Below, piece by piece: positions 1 to 13,267 of a stretch of 64,000 nucleotides of DNA. Numbering within the stretch: position 1 is the first letter of the stretch; each line of letters begins with the position of its first letter. Made by a program: the position numbers and the translations under genes. The notes under the pieces are model-generated. The model was not told the DNA's origin, searched no databases, and saw nothing but the letters and a program-made list of their open reading frames with translations. Source of the DNA: Sporosarcina luteola (GTDB lineage Bacteria; Bacillota; Bacilli; Bacillales_A; Planococcaceae); assembly GCF_023715245.1 (NCBI RefSeq), contig NZ_JAMBNV010000002.1:186001-250000 (forward strand). Reading direction: 5' to 3'.

Positions 1-818
<818 letters not shown>

Positions 819-863
819 TTATTTAAAACAGGAGCTCACCAAGGGGCGCGCCTATTCAAAATA

Positions 864-2156
864 TTATTTCATGAACCCTTTGTAATGCCTCTTCACGAGT
901 TGTGATTCAAGCTGTTTCATCGTTTCAAGTGCAACCCCGACGACGATGAGCAAGCTAGTTCCTCCGATTTGAGCGGACTGTGGAAGGTTCGCCAAATTGA
1001 TGAAGAAAATCGGCATGACTGCTATTGTGGCAAGGAAGAGCGAGCCAACAAATGTTAGTCTGTACAAAGTGCTCGTTAAATAGTTTTGCGTATTTTGTCC
1101 TGGACGGATGCCTGGGATATACGCGCCTTGCTTTTTCAGGTTATCTGCCATATTCTCCGGATTCACCTGAATGAATGCGTAGAAATATGTGAAAGCAAGG
1201 ATCAGTGCTACATAAATGATCATCCCGACCGGTTGATTGTAGTCAAACGTCCGTGTAATGAATTTTGTAACACTATTATCACCGAAAAATGCACTCAATT
1301 GCTGAGGAGTGATGAAAAACGCCACAGCGAAGATTACCGGGATAACACCTGCAGCATTCAATTTCAATGGTAAGTGCGTTTGTTGTCCGGCCGTCGTCTG
1401 TTGACGACCTGTCATACGTTTTGCGTACTGAATCGGAATTTTACGGAGCGCTTCCTGTACATAAACGACTCCGACGATGATCGCAATGATGACGATCAAC
1501 AATAATGCCATCATAGCAAGACGAATGAACAACGCGTCTCCCGCATCTTGAATTTGTGTTGCATAGAGTTGGTTCACTGCATTCGGAATAGCTGCAACGA
1601 TACCCGCGAAGATGATAATGGAAATACCATTACCGACTCCTTTTGCGGTGATCTGCTCACCAAGCCAAAGCAGGAATGATGTACCGGCAGTTAAAACAAT
1701 CGCGATCATCACATATGTGGAGATCCCTTCGCCAAGGATAAGCGTGCCACCAAACATTTGGTTAAAGCCGAATGACATGGCAATCGCTTGAATAAAGGCG
1801 AGGACGACTGTGAAATATCTTGTGAACTGAGCAAGCTTCCGTCTTCCGACATCCCCTTGCTTCGCCCATTCAGTGAATTTCGGAACAACATCCATCTGCA
1901 ATAATTGCACAATGATGGAAGCGGTGATGTACGGCATGATTCCCATTGCAAAAATGGAGAACTGCGATAACGCGCCACCGCCGAATATGTTTAGAAATCC
2001 GATGAATTGGTTGTTTGATTGTTGCAAAGCTGTTGCATCAACGTTTGGGACCGGCACAAATGCACCGAGTCTGAATACGATGAGCACTACTAGTGTGAAA
2101 ATGATTTTAGACCGAATATCTCTAACGCGCATAAAGTTGGAGATTGTCTGAAACAT
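864..2156 (-). CDS. secY: Protein translocase channel subunit SecY
   Basis: Forms the protein-conducting membrane channel with SecE and SecG. The 430 residues hold about ten hydrophobic segments, starting after the cytoplasmic leader that contains VRDIRSKI. The cytoplasmic loop KRMTGRQQTTAGQQTHLPLK (about 243-262) and the plug-region glycines look normal. Its ATG overlaps the rplO stop by one base (TAATG), so translation is probably coupled to ribosomal protein synthesis. SecE is encoded separately at 28.4-28.6 kb. Confidence 0.98.
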   Translation of the reverse strand: MFQTISNFMRVRDIRSKIIFTLVVLIVFRLGAFVPVPNVDATALQQSNNQFIGFLNIFGGGALSQFSIFAMGIMPYITASIIVQLLQMDVVPKFTEWAKQGDVGRRKLAQFTRYFTVVLAFIQAIAMSFGFNQMFGGTLILGEGISTYVMIAIVLTAGTSFLLWLGEQITAKGVGNGISIIIFAGIVAAIPNAVNQLYATQIQDAGDALFIRLAMMALLLIVIIAIIVGVVYVQEALRKIPIQYAKRMTGRQQTTAGQQTHLPLKLNAAGVIPVIFAVAFFITPQQLSAFFGDNSVTKFITRTFDYNQPVGMIIYVALILAFTYFYAFIQVNPENMADNLKKQGAYIPGIRPGQNTQNYLTSTLYRLTFVGSLFLATIAVMPIFFINLANLPQSAQIGGTSLLIVVGVALETMKQLESQLVKRHYKGFMK

Positions 2157-2596
2157 TAAATCACCTCTGCTTGCCCGCCCGCTTTCTCGATCGCTTCTTT
2201 AGCAGAAGCAGAGAATTTATGAGCTTTGACAGTAATCTTTTTTTCAAGAGTCCCATTTCCAAGAATCTTAATTCCTGATTTTTCATTGCTCACGATTCCA
2301 GTTTCAATTAGCAATTCAGGCGAAACTTCGGTACCTTCGTCAAAACGGTTCAGTACGTCCAAATTCACGATTGCATATTCTTTACGATTGATATTCGTAA
2401 ATCCACGCTTCGGAAGTCGTTGGAAAAGTGGAATTTGTCCACCCTCGAATCCAAGACGGACACCGCCGCCGGAGCGAGCGTTTTGTCCTTTATGACCTTT
2501 ACCGGAAGTTTTACCTGTACCGGAACCGATTCCACGACCAATGCGTTTACGTGCTTTACGTGCGCCTTCAGCTGGCTTCATATCGTGTAATTTCAT
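2156..2596 (-). CDS. rplO: 50S ribosomal protein L15
   Basis: Late-assembling 50S protein. The 146 residues begin with the family's basic, glycine-rich RNA-binding tail ([20 protein letters not shown]) and end in a compact globular domain. A strong AGGAGG-type ribosome site precedes the ATG. It lies between rpmD and secY in the standard spc order and its stop overlaps the secY start. Confidence 0.98.
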   Translation of the reverse strand: MKLHDMKPAEGARKARKRIGRGIGSGTGKTSGKGHKGQNARSGGGVRLGFEGGQIPLFQRLPKRGFTNINRKEYAIVNLDVLNRFDEGTEVSPELLIETGIVSNEKSGIKILGNGTLEKKITVKAHKFSASAKEAIEKAGGQAEVI

Positions 2597-2629
2597 CTTA
2601 TCGGCACCTCCTTATATCGAAAATGTGCA

Positions 2630-2812
2630 TTATTGTTCTTTAACAGTGACTAAGTGGCTAACCTTGCTGATCATGCCACGGATTGCTACGTTGTCTTGAT
2701 GTTCAACTGTCTGATTCAACTTACGCAGACCGAGAGCTTCAACTGTTTTACGTTGTGCTGGCTTTGAGCCGATTACACTTTTCGTAAGGGTGATTTCAAG
2801 TTTGTTCGCCAT
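2630..2812 (-). CDS. rpmD: 50S ribosomal protein L30
   Basis: Small 60-residue 50S protein that begins [12 protein letters not shown] and carries the family segment [20 protein letters not shown]. Length and position between rpsE and rplO are as in B. subtilis. Cotranscribed with the spc genes. Confidence 0.97.
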   Translation of the reverse strand: MANKLEITLTKSVIGSKPAQRKTVEALGLRKLNQTVEHQDNVAIRGMISKVSHLVTVKEQ

Positions 2813-2825
2813 ATTGTTTCCCCCC

Positions 2826-3326
2826 TTAACCTAACAGTTCTTCTACGGATTTACCGCGCAATTTAGCAACCTCTTCAGCGCGTTTCAAATTCTTCAATCC
2901 TTCAATTGTTGCACGTACCATGTTGATCGGTGTGCTTGATCCCAAGGATTTTGAAAGGATATCCGTGATTCCTGCAAGTTCAAGTACCGCACGGACAGGT
3001 CCTCCGGCGATTACTCCTGTACCAGGTGCTGCCGGTTTGATAAGGATTTGACCTGCACCGAAACGTCCAATAATTTCGTGTGGAGTCGTTCCTTTAACCA
3101 TTGGCACTTCGATCAAGTTCTTCTTCGCATCTTCGATTGCTTTACGGATAGCATCAGGAACCTCTTGCGCTTTCCCTGTTCCAAAACCGACGCGGCCGTT
3201 TTTATCGCCGACAACGACAAGTGCTGTGAAGCGGAAACGACGTCCACCCTTTACCACTTTCGCTACGCGGTTGATCGTTACTACGCGTTCTTCGAATTCA
3301 CTTCTATTCTGATCATTACGACGCAT
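2826..3326 (-). CDS. rpsE: 30S ribosomal protein S5
   Basis: 30S protein at the mRNA entry and decoding region that affects fidelity. The 166 residues comprise a double-stranded-RNA-binding-like N-terminal half and an S5 C-terminal fold. The loop [10 protein letters not shown] near residues 24-33, where spectinomycin resistance changes arise in other bacteria, looks like wild type. Lies 22 bp downstream of rplR. Confidence 0.98.
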   Translation of the reverse strand: MRRNDQNRSEFEERVVTINRVAKVVKGGRRFRFTALVVVGDKNGRVGFGTGKAQEVPDAIRKAIEDAKKNLIEVPMVKGTTPHEIIGRFGAGQILIKPAAPGTGVIAGGPVRAVLELAGITDILSKSLGSSTPINMVRATIEGLKNLKRAEEVAKLRGKSVEELLG

Positions 3327-3348
3327 GAAATATGTCCCTCCTTCTTAA

Positions 3349-3711
3349 TTAAAATTCAAGTCCATTTTCGCGTGCTGCGTCTGCAAGAGCTTTCACACGG
3401 CCGTGGAATAGGTATCCGCCACGGTCGAAAACAACCGATTTGACATCCTTTTCAACGGCTTTCTTCGCGATCATCTCGCCGACTTTAGCTGCTGCTTCAG
3501 CATTCGCCTTAGAGTCCATATCGAACCCTTTATCCATAGTGGAAGCACTAGCAATCGTAACGCCATTCATATCGTCGATTAGTTGTGCATAGATATGTTT
3601 GTTTGAACGATAAACATTCAAGCGTGGACGCGCTGGAGTTCCGCTGATCTTCGTACGCACACGTGCGTGACGTTTTTTGCGGACAGCGTTCTTATCTTGT
3701 TTCGTGATCAT
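3349..3711 (-). CDS. rplR: 50S ribosomal protein L18
   Basis: Binds 5S rRNA in the central protuberance. The start chosen is the ATG at 3711 (120 residues, MITKQDKN). An AAGGAG sits 8 bases before it, whereas the upstream GTG at 3720 overlaps that ribosome site. The basic N-terminal stretch and the [16 protein letters not shown] motif are typical. Confidence 0.97.
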   Translation of the reverse strand: MITKQDKNAVRKKRHARVRTKISGTPARPRLNVYRSNKHIYAQLIDDMNGVTIASASTMDKGFDMDSKANAEAAAKVGEMIAKKAVEKDVKSVVFDRGGYLFHGRVKALADAARENGLEF

Positions 3712-3745
3712 CGTGGTCACTCCTTCCGAATGCCTTTACGCGGCA

Positions 3746-4285
3746 TTATTTACCTGTTTTTCCTTCTTTACGACGGATAATTTCGCCTTCGTACTTAATA
3801 CCTTTACCTTTATACGGCTCAGGTGGACGTACTTTACGAATGTTAGAAGCCAATGCACCGACGCGCTCTTTGTTGATACCGCGAACGATGATTTTCGTGT
3901 TAGCAGGTACTTCAACTGTAACTCCTTCTTCCGGTGTAAACTCAACCGGGTGGGAGTAACCTACGTTCAATACAAGCTTTGTGCCTTGAAGCTGTGCACG
4001 GTAACCAACCCCGACAAGTTCAAGTGTACGTTCAAAACCTTTTGATACACCAGTTACCATATTGTCCAGAAGGGAACGAGTAGTTCCGTGGATGGAACGG
4101 TGTTCTTTCGATTCAGATGGGCGAGTCAAAGTGATGACGTTGCCTTCCTGTTCGATTTTAATATCAGTGTTAAATGTATTTGTAAGTTCGCCTTTCGGGC
4201 CTTTAACAGTGACTTCGTTGTTATCAGAGATAGTAACTGTCACGTTTTCAGGTACCTCGATCGGACGTTTACCAATTCGGGACAT
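3746..4285 (-). CDS. rplF: 50S ribosomal protein L6
   Basis: 50S protein near the factor-binding centre. The 179 residues hold two tandem L6 folds and the C-terminal signature [14 protein letters not shown]. It has a normal ribosome site and spacing, with rpsH upstream and rplR downstream. Confidence 0.98.
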   Translation of the reverse strand: MSRIGKRPIEVPENVTVTISDNNEVTVKGPKGELTNTFNTDIKIEQEGNVITLTRPSESKEHRSIHGTTRSLLDNMVTGVSKGFERTLELVGVGYRAQLQGTKLVLNVGYSHPVEFTPEEGVTVEVPANTKIIVRGINKERVGALASNIRKVRPPEPYKGKGIKYEGEIIRRKEGKTGK

Positions 4286-4315
4286 CCTATTGCACCTCCA
4301 TTCAATTGTTACAGA

Positions 4316-4714
4316 TTACCAAACGTAAGCTACGACTTCTCCGCCTACTTGTTTCGCGCGTGCTTCCTTGTCAGTAAGGAGACCGTTCGACGTGGATACA
4401 AGGGCGATACCAAGGCCATTCAAAACTTTAGGAACTTCATTTGTTTTAGCATAAACACGAAGACCAGGTTTTGATATACGTTTAAGACCAGTGATAACAC
4501 GCTCGTTGTTTTGACCATATTTAAGGAAAATGCGGATAATGCCTTGTTTGCTATCTTCCACATATTCAACATCGCGGACGAAACCTTCACGTTTCAAGAT
4601 TTCAGCGATTTCTTTTTTCATATTTGAAGCAGGTACCTCAAGCTTCTCGTGACGAACCATGTTCGCGTTACGGATGCGTGTAAGCATATCTGCGATCGGA
4701 TCACTCATTGTCAT
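4316..4714 (-). CDS. rpsH: 30S ribosomal protein S8
   Basis: Primary 16S rRNA-binding protein. In other bacteria S8 can act as translational repressor of its operon; whether it does here is not visible. The 132 residues start [18 protein letters not shown], matching the B. subtilis length, and end in the STSNGLL...VVAYVW core that contacts helix 21. Confidence 0.98.
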   Translation of the reverse strand: MTMSDPIADMLTRIRNANMVRHEKLEVPASNMKKEIAEILKREGFVRDVEYVEDSKQGIIRIFLKYGQNNERVITGLKRISKPGLRVYAKTNEVPKVLNGLGIALVSTSNGLLTDKEARAKQVGGEVVAYVW

Positions 4715-4743
4715 TCCATTAACCTCCTTCCCAAGTTAGGGGA

Positions 4744-5488
<745 letters not shown>

Positions 5489-5514
5489 CAGTTGGACCTC
5501 CTTTCATCCATTAC

Positions 5515-5826
5515 TCATTTGTCCAGTGCTTCACCGGATTTTTTAGCAATACGAATCTTTTTGCCATCTACAATTTTGTATCCTACGCGAGTAGGCTCGC
5601 CTGTTTTAGGATCGATTGGCATGACGTTGGATACATGGATAGCTGCCTCTTGGCTGACGATTCCGCCTTGAGGATTTGCTTGGTTCGGCTTTGTATGTTT
5701 CTTAACAATGTTGACGCCTTCTACAAGCACGCGATCCTTCTTAGGGAAAGCAGCTAAGATTACTCCGGTCTTACCTTTGTCTTTTCCGGTGATGACCATA
5801 ACTTTATCGCCTTTTTTAACGTGCAT
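5515..5826 (-). CDS. rplX: 50S ribosomal protein L24
   Basis: Assembly-initiating 50S protein. A KOW motif ([14 protein letters not shown]) lies at residues 8-21 of 103, and [16 protein letters not shown] follows. Standard length and position. Confidence 0.97.
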   Translation of the reverse strand: MHVKKGDKVMVITGKDKGKTGVILAAFPKKDRVLVEGVNIVKKHTKPNQANPQGGIVSQEAAIHVSNVMPIDPKTGEPTRVGYKIVDGKKIRIAKKSGEALDK

Positions 5827-5861
5827 TTCATCGCACCTCCTTGATTGGCACTGTCATGTGA

Positions 5862-6230
5862 TTAAAGAACTTCTGGAGCTAGTGAAATGATTTTCATGAA
5901 GTTGCTGTCGCGCAATTCGCGTGCAACTGGTCCGAAAATACGTGTCCCACGTGGGCTCTTGTCATCACGGATGATAACACATGCGTTTTCGTCGAACGTA
6001 ATGTAGGAGCCATCTTTACGACGAACTCCGCTTTTCGTGCGGACGATAACAGCTTTGACAACGTCGCCTTTCTTGACAACGCCACCTGGTGTTGCTTTTT
6101 TCACTGTTACAACAACGACGTCACCGATATTAGCAGTTTTACGACCTGTTCCACCAAGTACTTTAATTGTTAGAACTTCACGTGCACCTGAGTTATCGGC
6201 AACTTTCATACGGCTTTCTTGTTGAATCAT
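5862..6230 (-). CDS. rplN: 50S ribosomal protein L14
   Basis: Interface protein of the 50S subunit and docking site for silencing and recycling factors. The 122-residue beta-barrel has the motif starting near [17 protein letters not shown] and the C-terminal [16 protein letters not shown]. Standard spc position after rpsQ. Confidence 0.98.
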   Translation of the reverse strand: MIQQESRMKVADNSGAREVLTIKVLGGTGRKTANIGDVVVVTVKKATPGGVVKKGDVVKAVIVRTKSGVRRKDGSYITFDENACVIIRDDKSPRGTRIFGPVARELRDSNFMKIISLAPEVL

Positions 6231-6269
6231 TGAGGCTACCTCCTCTCGGAATTTACTTTCCGAACGATA

Positions 6270-6533
6270 TTAGATGATGACCGCTTTTTCGACAATCTCG
6301 ATGAGGCGGAAACGTTTTGTAGCTGAAAGTGGACGTGTTTCCATAATGCGAACTACATCGCCGATTTTCGCTTCATTCAGTTCGTCATGGGCCTTGAATT
6401 TCTTCGAGTACTTTACACGTTTTCCGTATAAAGTGTGTTTTTTATGTGTCTCTACCATTACGGTAACCGTTTTATCCATTTTGTCGGATACTACACGGCC
6501 TGTATATACTTTGCGCTGGTTACGCTCAGTCAT
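6270..6533 (-). CDS. rpsQ: 30S ribosomal protein S17
   Basis: Early 16S rRNA-binding protein with an OB fold. The ATG at 6533 (87 residues, [10 protein letters not shown]) is chosen because AAGGAGG lies 8 bases upstream and the length equals that of B. subtilis. The in-frame ATG at 6551 precedes the ribosome site. The [13 protein letters not shown] signature is present. Confidence 0.97.
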   Translation of the reverse strand: MTERNQRKVYTGRVVSDKMDKTVTVMVETHKKHTLYGKRVKYSKKFKAHDELNEAKIGDVVRIMETRPLSATKRFRLIEIVEKAVII

Positions 6534-6550
6534 GGCTGCAACCTCCTTCA

Positions 6551-7175
<625 letters not shown>

Positions 7176-7177
7176 AA

Positions 7178-7834
7178 TTAGTTGCCTCCTTCCCCAGAGT
7201 TCTTCTTCACTGGAAGGACTTCTCCCCGGTAAATCCATACTTTTACGCCAAGCTTACCATATGTAGTATCAGCTTCTGCGTGTGCATAGTCAATGTCTGC
7301 ACGTAATGTATGAAGGGGAACAGTACCTTCACTGTAGTGTTCCGCACGAGCGATGTCAGCACCGCCAAGACGTCCGGAAACTTGAGTTTTAATTCCTTTT
7401 GCACCAGAACGGATTGTACGTTGAATTGCTTGTTTTTGAGCACGACGGAATGAAACACGGCTTTCCAATTGGCGTGCGATTGATTCTGCAACCAATTTCG
7501 CGTCAAGATCAGCACGTTTGATTTCTACAATGTTGATGTGTACACGCTTGCCAGTGATATCATTCAACGATTTACGAAGTGCTTCGACTTCAGAACCGCC
7601 TTTACCGATCACCATACCCGGCTTCGCAGTGTGGATTGTAATATTGACACGCTTTGCTGCACGTTCGATTTCCACTTTGGAAACTGCTGCGTCAACAAGG
7701 CGTTTTTCGATGTACTCACGGATTTTCAAGTCTTCGTGTAAAAGAGTCGCATAGTCTTTCTCTGCATACCATTTCGAATCCCAGTCACGAATGATGCCAA
7801 CCCGTAAACCATTAGGATGTACTTTTTGACCCAC
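7178..7834 (-). CDS. rpsC: 30S ribosomal protein S3
   Basis: Head protein of the 30S subunit at the mRNA entry channel. The 218 residues include a type-II KH domain with GMVIGKGG (about 73-80) and the C-terminal segment [13 protein letters not shown]. Only two bases separate its stop from the rplP start. Confidence 0.98.
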   Translation of the reverse strand: MGQKVHPNGLRVGIIRDWDSKWYAEKDYATLLHEDLKIREYIEKRLVDAAVSKVEIERAAKRVNITIHTAKPGMVIGKGGSEVEALRKSLNDITGKRVHINIVEIKRADLDAKLVAESIARQLESRVSFRRAQKQAIQRTIRSGAKGIKTQVSGRLGGADIARAEHYSEGTVPLHTLRADIDYAHAEADTTYGKLGVKVWIYRGEVLPVKKNSGEGGN

Positions 7835-7837
7835 GAA

Positions 7838-8182
7838 TTACCCCTCCTTCTTTTCGGATACCACTACTGTAATGTGGCTAGTACGTTTGTTGATCGCACT
7901 TGCACGACCTTGTGCTCGTGGACGGAAACGTTTCATTGTTGGACCTTCATCAACGAAAACTTCGCTGACGATCATGTTCTCAACATCCATCTCATAGTTG
8001 TGTTCAGCATTAGCGATTGCTGATTTCAATACTTTTTCTACAACCGGCGATGCCGCTTTAGGCGTCAGGCGTAGAATCGCGACAGCTTCACCGATTTTCT
8101 TGCCCCGGATAAGATCAACGACCAAACGGACTTTGCGAGGAGCAATACGGACTGTGCGGGCAGTAGCTTTTGCTTGTTGCAT
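7838..8182 (-). CDS. rplV: 50S ribosomal protein L22
   Basis: Lines the polypeptide exit tunnel; its extended hairpin is the usual site of macrolide-resistance changes. The 114 residues begin [17 protein letters not shown]. The hairpin around [10 protein letters not shown] looks unaltered. Confidence 0.97.
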   Translation of the reverse strand: MQQAKATARTVRIAPRKVRLVVDLIRGKKIGEAVAILRLTPKAASPVVEKVLKSAIANAEHNYEMDVENMIVSEVFVDEGPTMKRFRPRAQGRASAINKRTSHITVVVSEKKEG

Positions 8183-8201
8183 CAGAATAACCTCCTCTCA
8201 A

Positions 8202-8480
8202 TTAACGTCTTGTTTTCTTATCGTCAGCGCCATGACCTTTGTATGTGCGCGTAGGTACGAATTCACCGAGTTTGTGACCAACCATATCTTCAGTCACATA
8301 GACAGGTACGTGCTTGCGTCCGTCATACACTGCAATCGTCAATCCGATGAAGGATGGGAAAATTGTGGAACGGCGAGACCAAGTTTTAATGACCTGTTTC
8401 TTTTGTGTATCTTTTTGAGCGTCGACCTTTTTAAGTAGATGATCATCTGCAAAAGGTCCTTTCTTCAAGCTGCGGCCCAT
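8202..8480 (-). CDS. rpsS: 30S ribosomal protein S19
   Basis: 30S head protein that contacts the 50S subunit through B1a. The 92 residues start [18 protein letters not shown] and contain [14 protein letters not shown], both diagnostic. Normal S10-operon position between rplB and rplV. Confidence 0.98.
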   Translation of the reverse strand: MGRSLKKGPFADDHLLKKVDAQKDTQKKQVIKTWSRRSTIFPSFIGLTIAVYDGRKHVPVYVTEDMVGHKLGEFVPTRTYKGHGADDKKTRR

Positions 8481-8543
8481 GGAAAAACCTCCCTCCGTGA
8501 TGGGTGTACTACGGTCCTCTTACCGAACCGCAGTGTCATCACA

Positions 8544-9374
8544 TTATTTTTTACGGCGACGAACGATAAGTTTGTCGGATTTGTTGTTTTTCTTACGAGT
8601 TTTGAAGCCAAGAGTTGGTTTACCCCAAGGTGTAACTGGGCTCGGACGACCGATTGGAGTACGTCCTTCACCACCACCGTGTGGGTGATCGTTAGGGTTC
8701 ATGACAGATCCACGGACACTTGGACGTTTACCCATCCAGCGTGAACGACCTGCTTTACCGATGTTGATCAATTCGTGTTGCTCGTTACCTACTTGACCGA
8801 TTGTTGCACGGCAAGTTGATAGGATCATACGAACTTCTCCAGATTGAAGACGGATGATTACGTATTTGCCTTCACGCCCTAGAAGCTGAGCGGATGTACC
8901 AGCAGAACGTACCAATTGTCCACCTTTACCAGGTTTCATTTCGATGTTGTGGATAGTAGAACCCATCGGAATGTTTTCAAGTGGAAGAGCGTTCCCTACG
9001 CGGATGTCCGCTTCAGGTCCTGACATGACAGTCATGCCTACTTCCAATCCTTTTGGAGCAAGGATATAACGTTTTTCTCCATCAGCATAGTTGATTAGAG
9101 CGATATTAGCAGAACGGTTTGGATCGTATTCGATCGTAGCAACGCGTCCTGGAATGCCATCTTTCCGACGTTGGAAATCGATGACACGGTATTGGCGCTT
9201 ATGGCCTCCACCTTGGTGACGAACAGTCATCCTACCTTGGTTGTTACGGCCGCCTTTCCGTTTTACCGGCTCAAGCAATGATTTTTCCGGCTTATCTGTA
9301 GTGATTGCAGAGAAGTCAGAGCTTGTCATGTTACGACGTCCGTTGGAGGTAGGTTTGTATTTCTTAATCGCCAT
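8544..9374 (-). CDS. rplB: 50S ribosomal protein L2
   Basis: Essential primary 23S rRNA-binding protein needed for subunit association and peptidyl transfer. The 276 residues include the C-terminal loop [13 protein letters not shown] with the conserved histidine. OB and SH3-like domains are in their usual order. Confidence 0.98.
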   Translation of the reverse strand: MAIKKYKPTSNGRRNMTSSDFSAITTDKPEKSLLEPVKRKGGRNNQGRMTVRHQGGGHKRQYRVIDFQRRKDGIPGRVATIEYDPNRSANIALINYADGEKRYILAPKGLEVGMTVMSGPEADIRVGNALPLENIPMGSTIHNIEMKPGKGGQLVRSAGTSAQLLGREGKYVIIRLQSGEVRMILSTCRATIGQVGNEQHELINIGKAGRSRWMGKRPSVRGSVMNPNDHPHGGGEGRTPIGRPSPVTPWGKPTLGFKTRKKNNKSDKLIVRRRKK

Positions 9375-9407
9375 TGGTGTTCCCTCCTTTGTTTATTTAC
9401 GAACCAA

Positions 9408-9692
9408 TTACAATTCGAATAGTTCGATGTCTTTTGAATCAGCAGTCAACGTTACGATAGCTTTGCGGCGTTTGTTAGTGTAGCCAGCATGCTTGCCCAT
9501 ACGTTTGAACTTGCCTTTGTAGTTTTGTACGTTGACTTTCTCAACTTTTACTCCGAAGATTTCTTCGATAGCTTGCTTCACATGTGTTTTGTTAGCGCGA
9601 GTATCGATTTCGAAAGTGTACTTTTTGAATTCCATTTGTTCTGAAGAACGCTCGGTAATGACCGGACGTTTTAGGACATCACGTGCTTCCAT
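9408..9692 (-). CDS. rplW: 50S ribosomal protein L23
   Basis: Exit-tunnel protein that docks trigger factor and SRP. It has 94 residues, starting [16 protein letters not shown]. Its ATG overlaps the rplD stop by one base, so translation is likely coupled. Confidence 0.97.
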   Translation of the reverse strand: MEARDVLKRPVITERSSEQMEFKKYTFEIDTRANKTHVKQAIEEIFGVKVEKVNVQNYKGKFKRMGKHAGYTNKRRKAIVTLTADSKDIELFEL

Positions 9693-10315
9693 TAACCAAG
9701 CACCTCCTCAATTTTTTGAACTGCATCTTTTGTGATGACAAGCTTGTCATGAGCGACAAGGTCAAGCACGTTGATGCCGTTTGCTGTAACAACACTGATT
9801 CCAGGGATGTTGCGAGCGGACAATGCCACCGCTTCGTCAAGATCAGCTGTTACGAACAATGCTTTTCTATCAATAGAAAGATCTGTTAGGACCTTTGTAA
9901 ATTCTTTTGTTTTTGGTGCATCGAATGTAAGAGCGTCCAATACGATGATTTCCTCGTCGCGTACTTTCGTAGAAAGCGCTGAAAGGAGTGCCAAACGACG
10001 GACTTTCTTAGGAAGCTTGTAGCTGTAGCTTCTTTGAGATGGACCAAATACGATACCGCCTCCACGCCATTGTGGTGAACGGATTGAACCTTGACGTGCA
10101 CGTCCAGTTCCTTTTTGGCGCCATGGTTTACGGCCACCGCCAGCAACTTCCGCGCGAGTTTTTACTTTATGGTTCCCTTGGCGCAATGATGCGCGTTGTT
10201 GAACCAATGCTTCAAATAGGACAGCTTCATTTGGCTCGATTCCGAAAATCGCTTCGTTCAATTCGATATCGCCAACTGAAGAACCTGTCTGACTTAGTAC
10301 GGATACTTTAGGCAT
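9692..10315 (-). CDS. rplD: 50S ribosomal protein L4
   Basis: Tunnel-constriction protein. The long extended loop around [18 protein letters not shown] is intact. It has 207 residues. In gamma-proteobacteria L4 represses the S10 operon, but no comparable leader is evident here. Confidence 0.97.
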   Translation of the reverse strand: MPKVSVLSQTGSSVGDIELNEAIFGIEPNEAVLFEALVQQRASLRQGNHKVKTRAEVAGGGRKPWRQKGTGRARQGSIRSPQWRGGGIVFGPSQRSYSYKLPKKVRRLALLSALSTKVRDEEIIVLDALTFDAPKTKEFTKVLTDLSIDRKALFVTADLDEAVALSARNIPGISVVTANGINVLDLVAHDKLVITKDAVQKIEEVLG

Positions 10316-10339
10316 TATGTTTCCTCCTTCCTTTAAGAA

Positions 10340-10969
10340 TTAGTTCCCTTTGATTGCGCTTTTCACTGTGATTAGTGATTTGCGTGGTCCTGGAACATTA
10401 CCTTTAATTAGTAGCAAGTTACGCTCAGCGTCAACTCGTACGATTTCAAGGTTTTGGATCGTTACAGTGTCTCCACCAGTACGTCCTGGTAATTTCTTAC
10501 CTTTGAATACACGTTGTCCGTCAACCGCACCTAGTGAACCTGGCGCACGGTGGAAACGGGAACCGTGACTCATCGGTCCGCGTGAGTATCCGTGGCGTTT
10601 GATAACACCTTGGAACCCTTTACCTTTTGATACTCCTGTAATGTCGACGATATCGCCTTCTGCGAATGTATCGACTTTGACTTCCTGACCAACTTCGTAC
10701 CCAGCTACGTCAACTCCGCGGAATTCGCGAATGAAGCGCTTAGGTGCCGTTTCAGCTTTGGCAACGTGGCCTTTTTCAGGTTTGTTTGCAAGCTTCTCAC
10801 GTTTGTCGTCGAATCCAAGCTGGATTGCTTCGTAGCCGTCTGTTTCGTTCGTCTTCTTTTGAAGAACAACGTTTGGAGCAGCTTCAATCACAGTCACTGG
10901 AATGAGATCGCCGTTTTCAGCAAAAATTTGCGTCATGCCGACTTTTCTCCCTAAGATTCCTTTGGTCAT
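10340..10969 (-). CDS. rplC: 50S ribosomal protein L3
   Basis: Early-assembling 50S protein reaching towards the peptidyl transferase centre. The 209 residues begin [16 protein letters not shown]. The central loop [20 protein letters not shown] is normal. Confidence 0.98.
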   Translation of the reverse strand: MTKGILGRKVGMTQIFAENGDLIPVTVIEAAPNVVLQKKTNETDGYEAIQLGFDDKREKLANKPEKGHVAKAETAPKRFIREFRGVDVAGYEVGQEVKVDTFAEGDIVDITGVSKGKGFQGVIKRHGYSRGPMSHGSRFHRAPGSLGAVDGQRVFKGKKLPGRTGGDTVTIQNLEIVRVDAERNLLLIKGNVPGPRKSLITVKSAIKGN

Positions 10970-11009
10970 TTGTCACACCTCCTGATTTTAATAAGTTTTA
11001 TTTTATCGA

Positions 11010-11441
<432 letters not shown>

Positions 11442-11446
11442 TCAAC

Positions 11447-11475
11447 ATTATACACAATGAAAAAGAATCCCGCAA
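11447..11475 (-). promoter_or_regulatory. Sigma-A promoter of the S10 superoperon
   Basis: Minus strand TTGCGG, 17-base spacer, TATAAT. Transcription would start near 11440 and give a leader of about 120 nt before rpsJ. Confidence 0.8.
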
Positions 11476-11656
11476 CCCTTTTGGCGAAATTCTTTTCTCA
11501 GCTTTTTAATTATAATAGGGTACGACTTATAATTCAACTGTTTTGTGGGATTTTGAGTGAAAAATAGCTTGGATTTTAACGATTCGTAGCTTTGTTTGTA
11601 ATAATAGGGATCGTTGAAGTTAGTTTGTTGCATTGATAGCGGATAGGAATGAGTTG

Positions 11657-11825
11657 TTTGGACGCGTGATAGCTTGCTTTGGACGTACGAGCAGCTTACT
11701 TTGGACGTACATCACCTCGTTATGGACGCACAACAGCTCGCTTTAGGCGCGGAACGCCTTACTATGGACGCGGAGCGAATTACTTTGAGCGTAGGAGTGT
11801 TCACTTTGAGCTCGGGATATTCATC
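11657..11825 (+). repeat. 21-bp degenerate tandem array, TTTGGACG family (array A)
   Basis: Eight cores start at 11657, 11678, 11700, 11721, 11742, 11763, 11784 and 11805; every step is 21 bp except one of 22. Cores read TTTGGACG, TATGGACG, TTTAGGCG or TTTGAGCG; most units end in a pyrimidine-rich GCTTRC-like stretch, with a variable middle. The same family occurs at 46902 and 53030. It is neither CRISPR-like nor protein-coding by any family similarity. Confidence 0.85.
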
Positions 11826-11915
11826 ACTCACCCTTTTACCGCGGCTGCAACCCAAGATCAGTCCCACATACATTCGCGCCAAATGCATTCGACTAATTTA
11901 AAGATTCTCCAAAAG

Positions 11916-11943
11916 AAAAACCCCGCACCGGTGCGGGGTTTTT
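11916..11943 (-). terminator. Rho-independent terminator of tuf
   Basis: A perfect 28-base palindrome. The arm AAAAACCCCGCACC is followed by its complement ending in TTTTT, nine bases past the tuf stop. The T-runs on both strands could make it bidirectional. Confidence 0.92.
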
Positions 11944-11951
11944 AAAGGTTA

Positions 11952-13139
11952 TTACTTTTCGATTGTTGCTACAACGCCAGCGCCTACTGTACGTCCACCT
12001 TCACGGATTGAGAATTTAGTACCTTCTTCAATCGCGATTGGAGCGATAAGTTCAACTGTCATTTCAACGTTGTCGCCAGGCATAACCATTTCCACGCCTT
12101 CTGGAAGTTGGATGATACCAGTTACGTCAGTTGTACGGAAGTAGAACTGTGGGCGGTAGTTAGAGAAGAATGGAGTGTGACGTCCACCCTCTTCTTTTGA
12201 TAGAACGTAAACTTCTGATTTGAATTTAGTGTGTGGAGTGATTGTACCTGGTTTAGCAAGTACTTGTCCACGCTCGATGTCTTCACGGGAAACTCCACGA
12301 AGAAGTGCACCGATGTTGTCGCCAGCTTCTGCATAGTCAAGAAGCTTACGGAACATTTCAACACCTGTTACAGTAGTTGATTTTGGCTCTTCAGTCAAAC
12401 CAATGATGTCTACAACGTCACCGATTTTAACTACTCCACGCTCAACACGTCCAGTAGCAACTGTACCGCGTCCTGTGATTGAGAATACGTCCTCAACAGG
12501 CATCATGAATGGTTTTTCAGTGTCACGTGGTGGTGTTGGGATGTACTCGTCAACAGCATTCATAAGCTCAACGATTTTCTCTTCCCACTCTGGCTCACCT
12601 TCAAGTGCTTTAAGAGCAGAACCTTTGATGACAGGAATGTCGTCGCCAGGGAACTCATACTCAGATAGAAGGTCACGGATTTCCATTTCGACTAGCTCAA
12701 GAAGCTCTTCGTCGTCAACCATGTCACATTTGTTCATGAATACAACTAGGTAAGGAACACCTACTTGACGTGAAAGAAGGATGTGCTCACGAGTTTGTGG
12801 CATTGGGCCGTCAGCTGCAGAAACAACTAGGATTCCGCCGTCCATTTGTGCTGCACCAGTGATCATGTTCTTAACGTAGTCAGCGTGACCTGGGCAGTCA
12901 ACGTGCGCGTAGTGACGCTTTTCAGTTTCATACTCGATGTGTGAAGTATTGATTGTGATTCCACGCTCTTTTTCTTCTGGCGCGTTATCAACGTCAGCGT
13001 AAGATTTCGCTGTTCCACCCATTTTTTTCGAAAGAACTGTTGCGATTGCAGCAGTCAAAGTTGTTTTACCATGGTCAACGTGACCGATTGTTCCAACGTT
13101 AGCATGCTCCTTGGAGCGATCGAATTTCTCTTTACCCAT
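11952..13139 (-). CDS. tuf: Elongation factor Tu
   Basis: GTPase that delivers aminoacyl-tRNA to the ribosome. The 395 residues contain G1 GHVDHGKT, the RGITI effector region, DCPGHADY and NKCD, followed by the two beta-barrel domains. It is the last gene of the str operon, 128 bp behind fusA, with a strong AAGGAGG site and its own terminator. No separate strong promoter was found in the fusA-tuf gap. Confidence 0.99.
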   Translation of the reverse strand: MGKEKFDRSKEHANVGTIGHVDHGKTTLTAAIATVLSKKMGGTAKSYADVDNAPEEKERGITINTSHIEYETEKRHYAHVDCPGHADYVKNMITGAAQMDGGILVVSAADGPMPQTREHILLSRQVGVPYLVVFMNKCDMVDDEELLELVEMEIRDLLSEYEFPGDDIPVIKGSALKALEGEPEWEEKIVELMNAVDEYIPTPPRDTEKPFMMPVEDVFSITGRGTVATGRVERGVVKIGDVVDIIGLTEEPKSTTVTGVEMFRKLLDYAEAGDNIGALLRGVSREDIERGQVLAKPGTITPHTKFKSEVYVLSKEEGGRHTPFFSNYRPQFYFRTTDVTGIIQLPEGVEMVMPGDNVEMTVELIAPIAIEEGTKFSIREGGRTVGAGVVATIEK

Positions 13140-13267
13140 TGTGGAATTCCTCCTTAAAAATATGAATGTTTTTTAGTTTTTTATAAGCATGGATGCTGGA
13201 GAAGCAATTCCCTCCAACTATCCATATCTTACAAGTAATCAATGATGGAAACAAGGATGAATATTAA

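Noticed and set aside
11674-11945. Coiled-coil-like small genes across the array
   Set aside because: The heptad pattern follows from a 21-bp DNA period in several frames at once. No ribosome site was found, and sister arrays with a 20-bp period cannot code repeats.
13140-13267. Separate tuf promoter in the fusA-tuf gap
   Set aside because: Only weak partial -35/-10 matches with poor spacing were seen.
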